A stretch of 15,062 bases of DNA, from positions 1 through 15,062 of the forward strand of contig CAYUYH010000031.1 of NCBI GenBank assembly GCA_964449175.1, in the 5' to 3' direction. Position 1 is the stretch's first letter; each line of letters starts with the position of its first letter. The position numbers and the translations under genes are program-made. The notes beneath the pieces are model-generated. The model was not told where the DNA came from. It saw nothing but the letters and a program-made list of their open reading frames with translations, and did not search any database. Shown one piece after another: positions 5,425 through 12,008 of this stretch. Source of the stretch: CAYUYH01 sp964449175 (GTDB lineage Bacteria; Planctomycetota; Phycisphaerae; SM23-33).

Positions 5425-7362
5425 TCACCGCCTGAGTCGCCCGGACCGTCGGCCCAGCAGCACGGCCGCACCGAGGGCAAGCAGCAGCACCGCAGCCGGC
5501 TCGGGTACGGACACGAGCATCAGCGTACCACCGCCGTCGATGCGCGTCTCGAAGCCGGCGGAGATGGCCTCGAACGCCCCGCTGATGCCTCCACCGGCCG
5601 TCAGGACGGGGAACTCATCGCCCCAGGCCGGCAGGTAGCCGCCCAGCAGCAACACGTCCAAGTCGCCGCCGAGGATGGCGGCGTCGGCTATCTCTACCTT
5701 GTCGAATTCCATCAGCGAGCCGAGTTCTATCTCGAGCGTGCCGGAGACCTGCTCGAAGCCGCCCAGGCTCATCATGCCGATCGAGTTGCCGGGGCAGACC
5801 ACCCCGCCGTCGTTGGTCAAGATCGAGTCCATCGTCTGCACATGGGTCCGGCCGGCCGTCACCGTCATTGCGCCGGCGATCTCACCCGCTATCAGTACGC
5901 CGCCATTGTTGTGGAAGTCGACATACCCAGGCCCCTTTACGATCTTGCCGACACAAAGGGTCCCGCCATTAAGGTCGTAGGCTCCTGGACTGATGGGACA
6001 TCCGCCCAGGACAAGTTCTGATTCAACAGTGGCCAGCCCACCTGTCTGCCTGAAGATACCCGAATCAACGACTAGTCGGTCGGTCCGGAGTTGCCCCTCT
6101 TCCAGGTCAAACCTCGACAGGGAGTGCCAGATACGGACTTCTCCCGCGGTCACCGACCCGCCCGTCTGCCGGAAGGTTCCGGCTGTGCGCCACCCTACAT
6201 TGAGGGTCCCAGCTTCCAGTTGACCTCCCTGCATGTGGTAGTTCTGGTTGGACGACCAGGCCGGCCGAACGGATCCTCCCACCCTGAGCGCGTAGGCTGC
6301 CTGTAGACTCCCGCCGGTCTGCGTCATCTGCCCTCCACCGCCAACGCCGACTTGCACGCACTCCGCCAGCAGGTTTCCCTCTCTCAGCTCATACACGCCA
6401 CGCGAGCCTGCGTCCATCCCAAGGGCCAACAGCGCGGCCTGGCAGTTGCCATCTTGGACGGCCGTCATCGTGCCGCCGGCGCCGACGATGATGCTCCCCG
6501 TGGAAACAAGATCAACCTCAGCCGGAACGTGGAAGGACGTGCCATCCGACAGTGAATCCACCAGGAGACTGCCCACGTGGGCGGAGCCAGCCACCAGGGT
6601 CTCGGCCCCGCTGAGTTGGATTCGCACGTCATCGAGCGGGCCGGGCAGAACCCCTCCCGACCAGTTGCCTGGAATGTCCGAGCGCATGCTGGGGTCGGTG
6701 GGTGGCCCCGGTATCGTCCCGCCCGCCCCCGGCCCGATCCAGGTGCTTTGCCCCGGCATGGGGAGTTGGATGTCGTCGATATCCCTCACGTGGCCCATGG
6801 AATCTGCGATCTGCCCGCTGAAGTAGACTGCGCTGCCTTGAGGAATGGCAACGCTCGCCACGTCGATCGATTGGGTACGATAGGCCACTGGCACGGCTGT
6901 GGCGACCCTCATTCCGCCCAGGCCGCGGATCTCCGTGAAACCGTTGGGGGCGACGTACGTACCGAGACTCGCGTCGTTGCTCTCCGTGGGGACGAAGACG
7001 GCCGGCACCCAACTGCCGGGGAACAGGAAGTGGCTGTCGGCCTGGCGCGCGAAGGTCGCCTCGGACAGCGCTGCGGCGTCTTCAGCCGTGGGTGTTCCAT
7101 AATACACCATCATGCCCCCCAGGTCGACGCCTACCTGAAAAGGATTGCTGCCGTATCCAAGGTAGTCACTCCCGACGTCCAAGACGATGGCCCCTACCTC
7201 GTACGGCGAGACCGCAAAGCTCAACGTGTACAGATCCACCGGCGTGGTCATGCCGGTGGGCGTGTAGGTACCCGTGTGGGTCACGCAGTAGTCCAGTGTC
7301 GGATATCCGCTGGCCGTTGAGACAAGACAGAGAGCACACAGCAGTGCGAGGATGCACTTCAT
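5425..7362 (-). CDS. PEP-CTERM protein with autotransporter-like beta-repeat region
   Basis: 645 aa. The start is ATG 7362, with GAGGAG about 8 nt upstream and a signal peptide (MKCILALLCALCLVSTASG); the frame is open further upstream but not convincingly coding. Residues about 20-205 are an unrecognised N-terminal domain. From about 205 a G/T/V-rich series of short beta repeats begins, with motifs such as MTQTGGSLQA (346-355), FRQTGGSVTAGEVRI (397-411) and FRQTGGLATVESELVLGG (437-454). CPGNSIGMMSLGGFEQVSGT (523-542), with the following D-KVEI...LGGDLDVLLLGG...GDEFPVLTA, matches the end of passenger domains in autotransporter-type beta helices. No outer-membrane barrel follows; instead VPEPAA (619-624), a hydrophobic helix and an Arg-rich tail form a PEP-CTERM signal. 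Probable structural or adhesive surface protein. Function unknown. Confidence 0.75.
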   Translation of the reverse strand: MKCILALLCALCLVSTASGYPTLDYCVTHTGTYTPTGMTTPVDLYTLSFAVSPYEVGAIVLDVGSDYLGYGSNPFQVGVDLGGMMVYYGTPTAEDAAALSEATFARQADSHFLFPGSWVPAVFVPTESNDASLGTYVAPNGFTEIRGLGGMRVATAVPVAYRTQSIDVASVAIPQGSAVYFSGQIADSMGHVRDIDDIQLPMPGQSTWIGPGAGGTIPGPPTDPSMRSDIPGNWSGGVLPGPLDDVRIQLSGAETLVAGSAHVGSLLVDSLSDGTSFHVPAEVDLVSTGSIIVGAGGTMTAVQDGNCQAALLALGMDAGSRGVYELREGNLLAECVQVGVGGGGQMTQTGGSLQAAYALRVGGSVRPAWSSNQNYHMQGGQLEAGTLNVGWRTAGTFRQTGGSVTAGEVRIWHSLSRFDLEEGQLRTDRLVVDSGIFRQTGGLATVESELVLGGCPISPGAYDLNGGTLCVGKIVKGPGYVDFHNNGGVLIAGEIAGAMTVTAGRTHVQTMDSILTNDGGVVCPGNSIGMMSLGGFEQVSGTLEIELGSLMEFDKVEIADAAILGGDLDVLLLGGYLPAWGDEFPVLTAGGGISGAFEAISAGFETRIDGGGTLMLVSVPEPAAVLLLALGAAVLLGRRSGRLRR

Positions 7363-7726
7363 GGTAGGTCTCCTCTTGCGCCCCAAGTAACAAACCCGAT
7401 CGCCCGTCGAGCATCCGGGCTGGTAGGCTCCTCCGCCAGCTCCCCAAGCGGCGTGCTGCACTGGTATTGTAGCAACGCGGCACTCTGCATGGGCCGCATG
7501 TGACGCAAGCCGTTGCCTTAGCGGCACATACACTGTGTGGACAGTTGGCCCCCCGGAGTGCCGGCCGCGGCAGAAGCCCAAGGCCCAGCCGCCAGGCCAG
7601 ACGAGGAGGGCTTTTGCCTAGGCTGGAGGTTGGCCGGTTGCCTATAATCACCAAGTACCGGCTGTGGGGCGGTCGCCCAGGTCGGCCCAGACCGCAACCG
7701 CGACAACGTCAATCACGAGGTAGCCC
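7363..7726. other. intergenic region between divergent PEP-CTERM gene and tatA
   Basis: 364 bases without a convincing gene. On the minus strand TACAAT (7466-7471) could be the -10 of the PEP-CTERM gene, giving a leader of about 97 nt; no -35 is clear. AAGCCC (7574-7579) can pair with GGGCTT (7608-7613), followed by TTTT, a terminator-like arrangement on the plus strand with a long loop. The tatA promoter candidate is listed separately. Short ORFs here show no codon bias. Confidence 0.5.
7643..7648 (+). promoter_or_regulatory. putative -10 box of tatA
   Basis: A perfect TATAAT lies about 79 nt before the tatA ATG. No -35 box at 16-18 bases is recognisable, so this rests on the -10 and position only. 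Confidence 0.4.
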
Positions 7727-7984
7727 ATGTGTGCTGAGACAGCCTTGCCGGGCGCGACACTCCTGGCCATCTTCGAGAACATAGGCTGGAGCGGGGGGAT
7801 CCTCATCCTGTTGGTCATTCTGCTGCTGTTCGGCGGCAAGAAGCTGCCTGAACTCGCCCGCGGCCTGGGCAAGGGCCTGCGACTATTCAAGGACGAGCTC
7901 GAGGGCGTCAAGAAGGACATCGAGCAGCCCCCCAAGTCCGACTCCGACAAGAAGGACGAGCAGGAGACAGACTCGAAGGACTAG
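7727..7984 (+). CDS. tatA: Sec-independent translocase subunit TatA/TatE
   Basis: 85 aa. TatA oligomers form the conduit through which folded proteins with twin-arginine signals cross the inner membrane. A single hydrophobic segment (about 19-36, GWSGGILILLVILLLF) is followed by the family hinge FGGKKLPELARGLG (35-48), an amphipathic helix to about 58, and a charged Lys/Asp/Glu tail. ATG 7727 is preceded by GAGGT about 6 nt upstream. The N-terminus before the membrane segment is about 18 residues, longer than in the E. coli protein. tatC lies immediately beyond the stop but on the opposite strand. No tatB is present, as in many bacteria where TatA serves both roles. Confidence 0.92.
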   Translation: MCAETALPGATLLAIFENIGWSGGILILLVILLLFGGKKLPELARGLGKGLRLFKDELEGVKKDIEQPPKSDSDKKDEQETDSKD

Positions 7985-7999
7985 CGCCCTTCCCGCACG

Positions 8000-8040
8000 G
8001 CCTGGCTCACATGCGGTCTGCGTCACGCCAGGCGCGTTTT
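8000..8040 (+). terminator. probable terminator of tatA
   Basis: GCCTGGC (8000-8006) and GCCAGGC (8027-8033) form a perfect 7-bp stem with a 20-nt loop, followed by GCG and TTTT. It starts 15 bases after the tatA stop. Confidence 0.5.
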
Positions 8041-8047
8041 CGCTCGC

Positions 8048-8072
8048 TGCGGATTTCGGATTCTGATCCGCA
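8048..8072. terminator. second hairpin in the tatA/tatC convergent gap
   Basis: TGCGGAT (8048-8054) and ATCCGCA (8066-8072) form a perfect 7-bp stem, four bases from the tatC stop. It probably ends tatC transcription; no T tract is present on either side. Confidence 0.4.
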
Positions 8073-8075
8073 CGT

Positions 8076-8837
8076 CTAGTCCGGCTTGCGTCTGCCCACG
8101 AACAGATACGCCAGCAGCACGCCCAGCTCGTAGAGCAGGTACATCGGCACGGCCAGGATAACCTGCTCAACGGGGTCGGGCGGCGTAGCCATCGCCGCCA
8201 GGATCACGATCGCCACGATAACGTGCCGGCGGTACTTGTTGAGCGTCCGCATCGACACCAGGCGCATCTTGGCCAGCACGAGCACCACCATCGGCGTCTG
8301 GAACGTCAGGGCGAAGATCAGCATCATCACGGTGACGAACTTGATGTGCTCGTTGAGCGTGATGATCGGTCTGACGCCGAGCCAGCCGCTGAAGCCGATC
8401 AGGAATCGCAGCATCGGCGCGGCGGCTACCAGCAGGAAGAAGGCCGCCCCCCCGGCGAACAGCGCCACGGAGAACGGCACGGCGTAGGTGACGTATCGCC
8501 TCTCGGCGGGGTAAAGCCCGGCGGAGACGAACATCCACAGTTGATAGAAGACCCACGGCGAGGCCAGCACCGCCCCCGCGATGAGGCAGACGCGGAAGTA
8601 GACCGCGACGGCTGCGGTCGCGGACAGCACGGCGAGCTGGTCGTCGGCGCCTCGCTCGCCCATCACCTTCACGTAAGGCCAGGCCAACAGGTCGATCAGC
8701 GCCTTGCCGAAGACAAGCGACACGCCCATCGCCACGGCCAGGCCGACGAGGGCGTAGATCAACCGCCGGCGAAGCTCCTCCAGGTGCTCGCCGAGTGTCA
8801 TCCGCGGCTGTGTGTCGCTCGGATCGCTATGAGCCAT
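8076..8837 (-). CDS. tatC: Sec-independent translocase subunit TatC
   Basis: 253 aa from ATG 8837. TatC is the six-helix membrane receptor that recognises twin-arginine signal peptides. Family motifs are in order: MTLGEHLEELRRRL (13-26), FYQLWMFVSAGLYPAERR (97-114) with the conserved Glu112, TFQTPMVV (178-185) and TPPDPVEQVILAVPMYLLYE (218-237). Hydrophobic segments lie near 27-46, 78-105, 119-141, 165-187, 206-216 and 226-247. The frame is open 16 codons further to 8885, but that start would lie upstream of the likely -10 box at 8874-8879, so the internal ATG is preferred; its ribosome-binding site is weak. Length fits the family (about 250 aa). Confidence 0.93.
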   Translation of the reverse strand: MAHSDPSDTQPRMTLGEHLEELRRRLIYALVGLAVAMGVSLVFGKALIDLLAWPYVKVMGERGADDQLAVLSATAAVAVYFRVCLIAGAVLASPWVFYQLWMFVSAGLYPAERRYVTYAVPFSVALFAGGAAFFLLVAAAPMLRFLIGFSGWLGVRPIITLNEHIKFVTVMMLIFALTFQTPMVVLVLAKMRLVSMRTLNKYRRHVIVAIVILAAMATPPDPVEQVILAVPMYLLYELGVLLAYLFVGRRKPD

Positions 8838-8873
8838 CTGACCGTTCTCGCCGGCTGGCCGCCAGCCCGGCAG

Positions 8874-8879
8874 AGTATA
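8874..8879 (-). promoter_or_regulatory. putative -10 box of tatC
   Basis: TATACT on the minus strand (5 of 6 to consensus) would start transcription about 30 nt before ATG 8837. No good -35 is seen. It helps choose the tatC start. Confidence 0.4.
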
Positions 8880-8964
8880 GCACAAGCACCCCCACCCGCG
8901 ACCGCTCGCTTACCTGCCAGCACCAGCCGCCCCGACGGCGGCGGCAAGGGGCGCCGCATCCCGT

Positions 8965-8992
8965 TGCAGCCACTGGGAATGCTGCAGTTTTT
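8965..8992 (+). terminator. terminator-like hairpin with no gene ahead of it
   Basis: TGCAGC (8965-8970), a 10-nt loop and GCTGCA (8981-8986) are followed by G and TTTTT (8988-8992). This is a standard intrinsic terminator on the plus strand, yet the gene to its left (tatC) is on the minus strand. It may end a short plus-strand RNA, or stop transcription that has passed antisense through tatC. Confidence 0.45.
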
Positions 8993-9069
8993 CCGCCTTT
9001 CGTCCGATAAGTAGGGCATGCCCGCCTCGGCACGGGCCCGGTCGGGATGGCAAGGAAACCCGCGGGCGG

Positions 9070-9309
9070 ATGACACCGACAGCCGCGACAACCAGGACAC
9101 TCGCACTCGCCACGGAAGGCCGGCGGTTCGTCTTCCGCTACGGCTCCGGCCGCGAGAACGAAGTGATGGACCATATCTGGCGCCTGGCCGAGCAGGGCCG
9201 ATGCGGGCTGGACTGGGTCGACGCCGCGACCCTGTGCTTCCAGGCCGCCTGCCAGGCCGCTTCCCAAGGCCGCGATCTCAACGCCAACGCGCTGGAGACG
9301 CGGCGGTAG
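9070..9309 (+). CDS. small protein of unknown function upstream of xerC
   Basis: 79 aa; I do not recognise a family. The codons have the same strong G/C third-position bias as the neighbouring genes, which the overlapping frames lack, so it is probably real. It looks soluble: no signal peptide or membrane segment. The core RRFVFRYGSGRENEVMDHIW (18-37), followed by RLAEQGRCGLDWVDAATLCF, suggests a small folded alpha/beta domain; two further cysteines follow the first (C45, C56, C60). ATG 9070 is chosen; AAGGAA lies about 12 nt upstream, farther than ideal. It ends 43 nt before the recombinase start on the same strand, so the two may be co-transcribed, though a hairpin lies between. Confidence 0.6.
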   Translation: MTPTAATTRTLALATEGRRFVFRYGSGRENEVMDHIWRLAEQGRCGLDWVDAATLCFQAACQAASQGRDLNANALETRR

Positions 9310-9312
9310 CCC

Positions 9313-9341
9313 CCGCGCCCCGGCCCGCGAGCCGGGCGCGG
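9313..9341 (+). terminator. strong GC hairpin between the small gene and xerC
   Basis: CCGCGCCC-C-GGC (9313-9324) pairs with GCCGGGCGCGG (9331-9341): 11 pairs with one bulged C and a 6-nt loop. Only TT follows. It could attenuate transcription into xerC or limit access to the xerC start 12 nt downstream. Confidence 0.4.
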
Positions 9342-9352
9342 TTGCCTGTGGT

Positions 9353-10318
9353 GTGACTATGTGGCAGATGCCGATCGTCGCGCGTTTCTTGGAGTACCTG
9401 GACAGCCAGCGGGGATTCTCCGCCCACACCGTCCGATGCTACTCAGCCGACCTGACGCAGTTCTGCCGGTTCCTCTGCGGCGCCGACGACACGGGCGGCG
9501 ACGCCCCGCCGCCGGCCTGTGAGTTCGAGAAGCGCATCCTGGCCGTGGCGCCCATGGAGGTCCGCGGCTACCTGGCGCTGCTGCGAAACAAGGGCTACTC
9601 CAAGTCCACCGTCGCCCGCAAGCTGGCCTCGCTTCGCAGCTTCTACAAACACCTCGTGCGGGCCGGGCGGCTGGAGACCTCGCCGCTGAGCGTCATCCGC
9701 ACGCCGCGGCAGGACAAGCGCCTGCCCAAGTGCTTGGACATCGAGCAGGTGGCCGCCCTGCTCGAGGCGCCTGACGCGTCGACAATACTGGGCGCGCGCG
9801 ACAAGGCCATCCTGGAGACCATCTACTCCGCGGGCCTGCGCATCAGCGAGCTGGTCGCCTTGAACATCGAGGACCTGGACGAGTTCTCCGAGGCGTTGCG
9901 AATCCGCGGGAAGGGCAAGAAGGAGCGGCTGGTGCCGATCGGCGGCAAGGCGATCCAGGCCGTCGCCGCCTACCTGGCCATGCGCAACGGCGCCGCCCGC
10001 AACGGCCGACGCGGGGCGCTGTTCCTCAACAAGGTCGGCAATAGGCTGTCCGACCGCTCGATCCGCCGCAAGCTGACGAGGTACCTCCAGGTCGCCGGCA
10101 TCGACTCGCGCGTCAGCCCGCACGTCCTTCGCCACAGCTTCGCCACGCACATGCTCAACGCCGGGGCCGACCTGCGAAGCGTGCAGGAAATCCTAGGCCA
10201 CCAGAGCCTCTCGACCACGCAGATATACACGCACCTGACCACCACGCGGCTGAAGGAAGTCTACGACCGCTCCCACCCCCTCGCCGTCCAGGTCGCCTCA
10301 GCCAAGACGGACGACTAG
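9353..10318 (+). CDS. xerC: tyrosine recombinase, XerC/XerD type
   Basis: Up to 321 aa. Xer recombinases resolve chromosome dimers at dif sites at division, usually as a XerC/XerD pair with FtsK. The N-terminal SAM-like core-binding domain spans about 8-105 (FLEYLDSQRGFSAHTVRCY; SKSTVARKLASLRSFYKHL). The catalytic domain has the complete set: Arg163 (GLRISEL), Lys187 (RGKGKKERLVPI), His257 and Arg260 (HVLRHSFATHML), His283 (LGHQSLSTTQ) and nucleophile Tyr292 (IYTH). The ending VYDRSHPLA is closer to XerC than XerD, but that distinction is tentative. The start is uncertain: GTG 9353, ATG 9359 and ATG 9368 are all possible and none has a good ribosome-binding site. No integrase context such as att sites or phage genes is seen, so a housekeeping role is likely. 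Confidence 0.9.
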   Translation: MTMWQMPIVARFLEYLDSQRGFSAHTVRCYSADLTQFCRFLCGADDTGGDAPPPACEFEKRILAVAPMEVRGYLALLRNKGYSKSTVARKLASLRSFYKHLVRAGRLETSPLSVIRTPRQDKRLPKCLDIEQVAALLEAPDASTILGARDKAILETIYSAGLRISELVALNIEDLDEFSEALRIRGKGKKERLVPIGGKAIQAVAAYLAMRNGAARNGRRGALFLNKVGNRLSDRSIRRKLTRYLQVAGIDSRVSPHVLRHSFATHMLNAGADLRSVQEILGHQSLSTTQIYTHLTTTRLKEVYDRSHPLAVQVASAKTDD

Positions 10319-10343
10319 CCCCGGTTCCATGACTGGATAGGGG

Positions 10344-10415
10344 GGTGGCGGGGCTCCGGCTCCGCCACCTGCAATGCCTTGCATGTGCCACGCGGCGGGG
10401 CGGGAGCCCCACCGC
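10344..10415. repeat. paired GC-rich hairpins, REP/BIME-like, between convergent xerC and kdsB
   Basis: Hairpin 1: GGTGGCGG (10344-10351) with CCGCCACC (10362-10369), 8 bp perfect, 10-nt loop. Hairpin 2: GCGGCGGGGC (10392-10401) with GCCCCACCGC (10406-10415), 10 bp with one mismatch, loop GGGA. They sit 22 bases apart in a 124-base convergent gap. They may act as terminators without T tracts, or be members of a dispersed palindromic repeat family. I see no second copy in this window. Confidence 0.5.
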
Positions 10416-10442
10416 GCCCCAAGACAGGTTGCGAAACCACTT

Positions 10443-11183
10443 CTAGCCCCTCTTGCCGGCTGCCATTCGCGCGACGAATGCGGCGTAGTCATCGGGCGTG
10501 TCGATGCCGGCCCCCGCGTAGTCCGCTACCGACACCAGGATATCAAAGCCGCTCTCCAGCGCGCGGAGCTGCTCGAGCTTCTCCGCCTGCTCAGCCGGCG
10601 TGCGAGGCAGTGCGGCGAACCGCCCCAGGAAGCCGACGCGATAGGCGTATATCCCCAGGTGCAGGAGGTAGCTCACGTCGCCGGCCCCGTCGCGGTCGTA
10701 CGGGATGCGGCTGCGCGAAAAGTACAGCGCCTTGCCCGCAGCCGAGACTACCACCTTGACCTTGTTGGGGTCGTCGACGTGCTGCTCGGCCAGGGGCGTA
10801 GCCAGCGTAGCCATCGGCGCGTCGCCGGCGGCGAGGAGATCGACGAGCTTGTCCACGCACTCCGGCGGCATGTCCGGCTCGTCGCCCTGGACGTTGACGA
10901 CGATGTCGTCGTCGGCCAGGTGAAGCTTGCCGGTGGCCTCGTTTATCCGGTCTGTGCCGCAGGGGTGGTCGGCCCGCGTCATGATCGCCTCGCCGCCGAA
11001 GGCTGCGACCGCGTCGGCGATTCGCTGATCGTCGGTGGCCACGACGACGCGGTCGATCCGCCTGGCCGAGCTGACCGATTCGACCACGTGCTGGATCAGG
11101 GGCTTACCCGTCTCAGCCAGCAGGGGCTTGCCCGGCAGACGGGTCGAGGCGTACCGCGCAGGGATGATAACGACCGCGCTCAT
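10443..11183 (-). CDS. kdsB: 3-deoxy-manno-octulosonate cytidylyltransferase (CMP-KDO synthetase)
   Basis: 246 aa, the usual length. The enzyme joins CTP and KDO to give CMP-KDO and pyrophosphate, activating KDO for transfer to lipid A or other KDO glycans in the cytoplasm. The nucleotide-binding motif IPARYASTRLPGKP (7-20) is complete. Further family motifs are VVVATDD (46-52), GTDRI (76-80), VNVQGDEP (96-103, the metal/CTP site), YFSRSRIPY (154-162), HLGIYAYR (175-182), LEQLRALE (203-210) and GIDTPDD (226-232). ATG 11183 gives the standard N-terminus; upstream in-frame alternatives such as TTG 11219 would add unrelated residues. There is no Shine-Dalgarno sequence, and a -10-like box sits only 8 nt upstream. 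It follows efp on the same strand by 91 bases. Confidence 0.95.
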   Translation of the reverse strand: MSAVVIIPARYASTRLPGKPLLAETGKPLIQHVVESVSSARRIDRVVVATDDQRIADAVAAFGGEAIMTRADHPCGTDRINEATGKLHLADDDIVVNVQGDEPDMPPECVDKLVDLLAAGDAPMATLATPLAEQHVDDPNKVKVVVSAAGKALYFSRSRIPYDRDGAGDVSYLLHLGIYAYRVGFLGRFAALPRTPAEQAEKLEQLRALESGFDILVSVADYAGAGIDTPDDYAAFVARMAAGKRG

Positions 11184-11191
11184 GGCGCATG

Positions 11192-11219
11192 AGTCTAGCC
11201 GCACCGGGCGAGAATGCAA
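11192..11219 (-). promoter_or_regulatory. possible promoter of kdsB giving a near-leaderless transcript
   Basis: On the minus strand, TTGCAT (11214-11219), a 16-base spacer and TAGACT (11192-11197) precede the kdsB ATG at 11183. Transcription would begin within a few bases of the ATG. Both boxes are imperfect. Read-through from efp is the alternative. Confidence 0.35.
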
Positions 11220-11274
11220 CCATCGCCGCGGTCGCAGCGATGCTTCAGATGGGGGAATGCTCCGATCGCCAGGT

Positions 11275-11835
11275 CTACGCCCGGCCCAGGTATTCGCCGG
11301 TGCGCGTGTCGACCTTGATGGCCGTGCCGTTCTCGACGAACGGTGGCACGCGGACCTTCGCCCCGCCTTCGCAGAGCGCGTCCTTGAGCTGATTGGTGGC
11401 CGTGGCGCCCTTCACCTGCGGCGGGGTGTCCACGACGGCCAGCTCGACCGTGTTGGGCAGCTCCGCCGTGACCGCCTTGCCGTCCACGAAGGCCACCTGA
11501 ATGCGGATGTTCGGCGCGAGGAAGACCTTGGCGTCGCCGATAAGCTCCTCGGCCAGCGCGGTCTGCTCGAAGCTGTCAGGATCCATCACCACGTGCCCGG
11601 ACGAGTCGGAGTAGAGGTATTCCATCTCCTTGCGGTCGAGCATCGCCTGGTCGAACTGCTCGTCCACGCGGAACCGGTCCTCGATAAGCTGGCCGGTCTG
11701 GATGTTCTTGAGCTGGATAACCTGATAGCTGCGCCAGTTGCCCTTGGCGACCTTCTGGTTGTCGATGCACACCCAGATGCCGTCCTTGTGGTTGACCGCC
11801 ATGCCGCGACGCAGATCGATTGCCTTGATGGCCAT
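11275..11835 (-). CDS. efp: translation elongation factor P (variant modification loop)
   Basis: 186 aa, typical length. EF-P binds stalled ribosomes between the P and E sites and speeds peptide-bond formation at polyproline stretches. The KOW-like N-domain spans about 1-62, the OB domain about 65-128 and the C-terminal OB domain about 130-184. Good family matches are YLYSDSSGHVVMD (73-85), LPNTVELAVVDTPPQVKGAT (125-144), VRVPPFVENG (160-169) and IKVDTRTGEYLGRA at the end. The loop that normally reads KPGKG around Lys34 reads KVAKGNWRSY (28-37), so the modified residue cannot be assigned with confidence. ATG 11835 has AGGAG 9 nt upstream and a good promoter. kdsB follows downstream. Confidence 0.93.
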   Translation of the reverse strand: MAIKAIDLRRGMAVNHKDGIWVCIDNQKVAKGNWRSYQVIQLKNIQTGQLIEDRFRVDEQFDQAMLDRKEMEYLYSDSSGHVVMDPDSFEQTALAEELIGDAKVFLAPNIRIQVAFVDGKAVTAELPNTVELAVVDTPPQVKGATATNQLKDALCEGGAKVRVPPFVENGTAIKVDTRTGEYLGRA

Positions 11836-11871
11836 GCGTATTCACTCCTGCAACTGGGACCAAGACAGGCC

Positions 11872-11900
11872 AGTTTACGGGACAGCGGCGATTCTGACAA
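11872..11900 (-). promoter_or_regulatory. promoter of efp
   Basis: On the minus strand, TTGTCA (11895-11900; 5 of 6), a 17-base spacer and TAAACT (11872-11877; 4 of 6). Transcription would start near 11865, a leader of about 30 nt before ATG 11835 that includes the AGGAG ribosome-binding site. Confidence 0.6.
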
Positions 11901-11926
11901 GGGCATCTGTCGCGCGGGCCTCCCCA

Positions 11927-11956
11927 TTGCCAGCAGGCGGCCGGGGCCGCTAGAAT
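11927..11956 (+). promoter_or_regulatory. promoter of the AsmA-like gene, divergent from efp
   Basis: TTGCCA (11927-11932; 5 of 6), an 18-base spacer and TAGAAT (11951-11956; 5 of 6). Transcription would begin near 11963. This favours ATG 12009 over GTG 11973, which would be only about 10 nt from the transcript end. Confidence 0.55.
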
Positions 11957-12008
11957 TGCCCGGAGAGCCGGCGTGCGGCGGCAGTGCGAGCCGCCAGGGG
12001 CGGAAGGC

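Noticed and set aside
1583..7362. PEP-CTERM proteins as Tat substrates because tatA/tatC are adjacent
   Set aside because: None of the three signal peptides has a twin-arginine motif; all look like Sec signals.
7363..7581. N-terminal extension of the minus-strand PEP-CTERM gene by 73 codons
   Set aside because: It would bury a clear signal peptide and ribosome-binding site at 7362, and it has no coding bias.
9018..9356. Alternative 112-codon frame overlapping the 79-aa gene
   Set aside because: Its translation is Arg/Pro-rich with poor codon bias, unlike the frame chosen.
9353..10318. Recombinase as a sign of an integrated mobile element
   Set aside because: The sequence is of the Xer housekeeping type, and no att-like direct repeats, phage or plasmid genes or tRNA are nearby.
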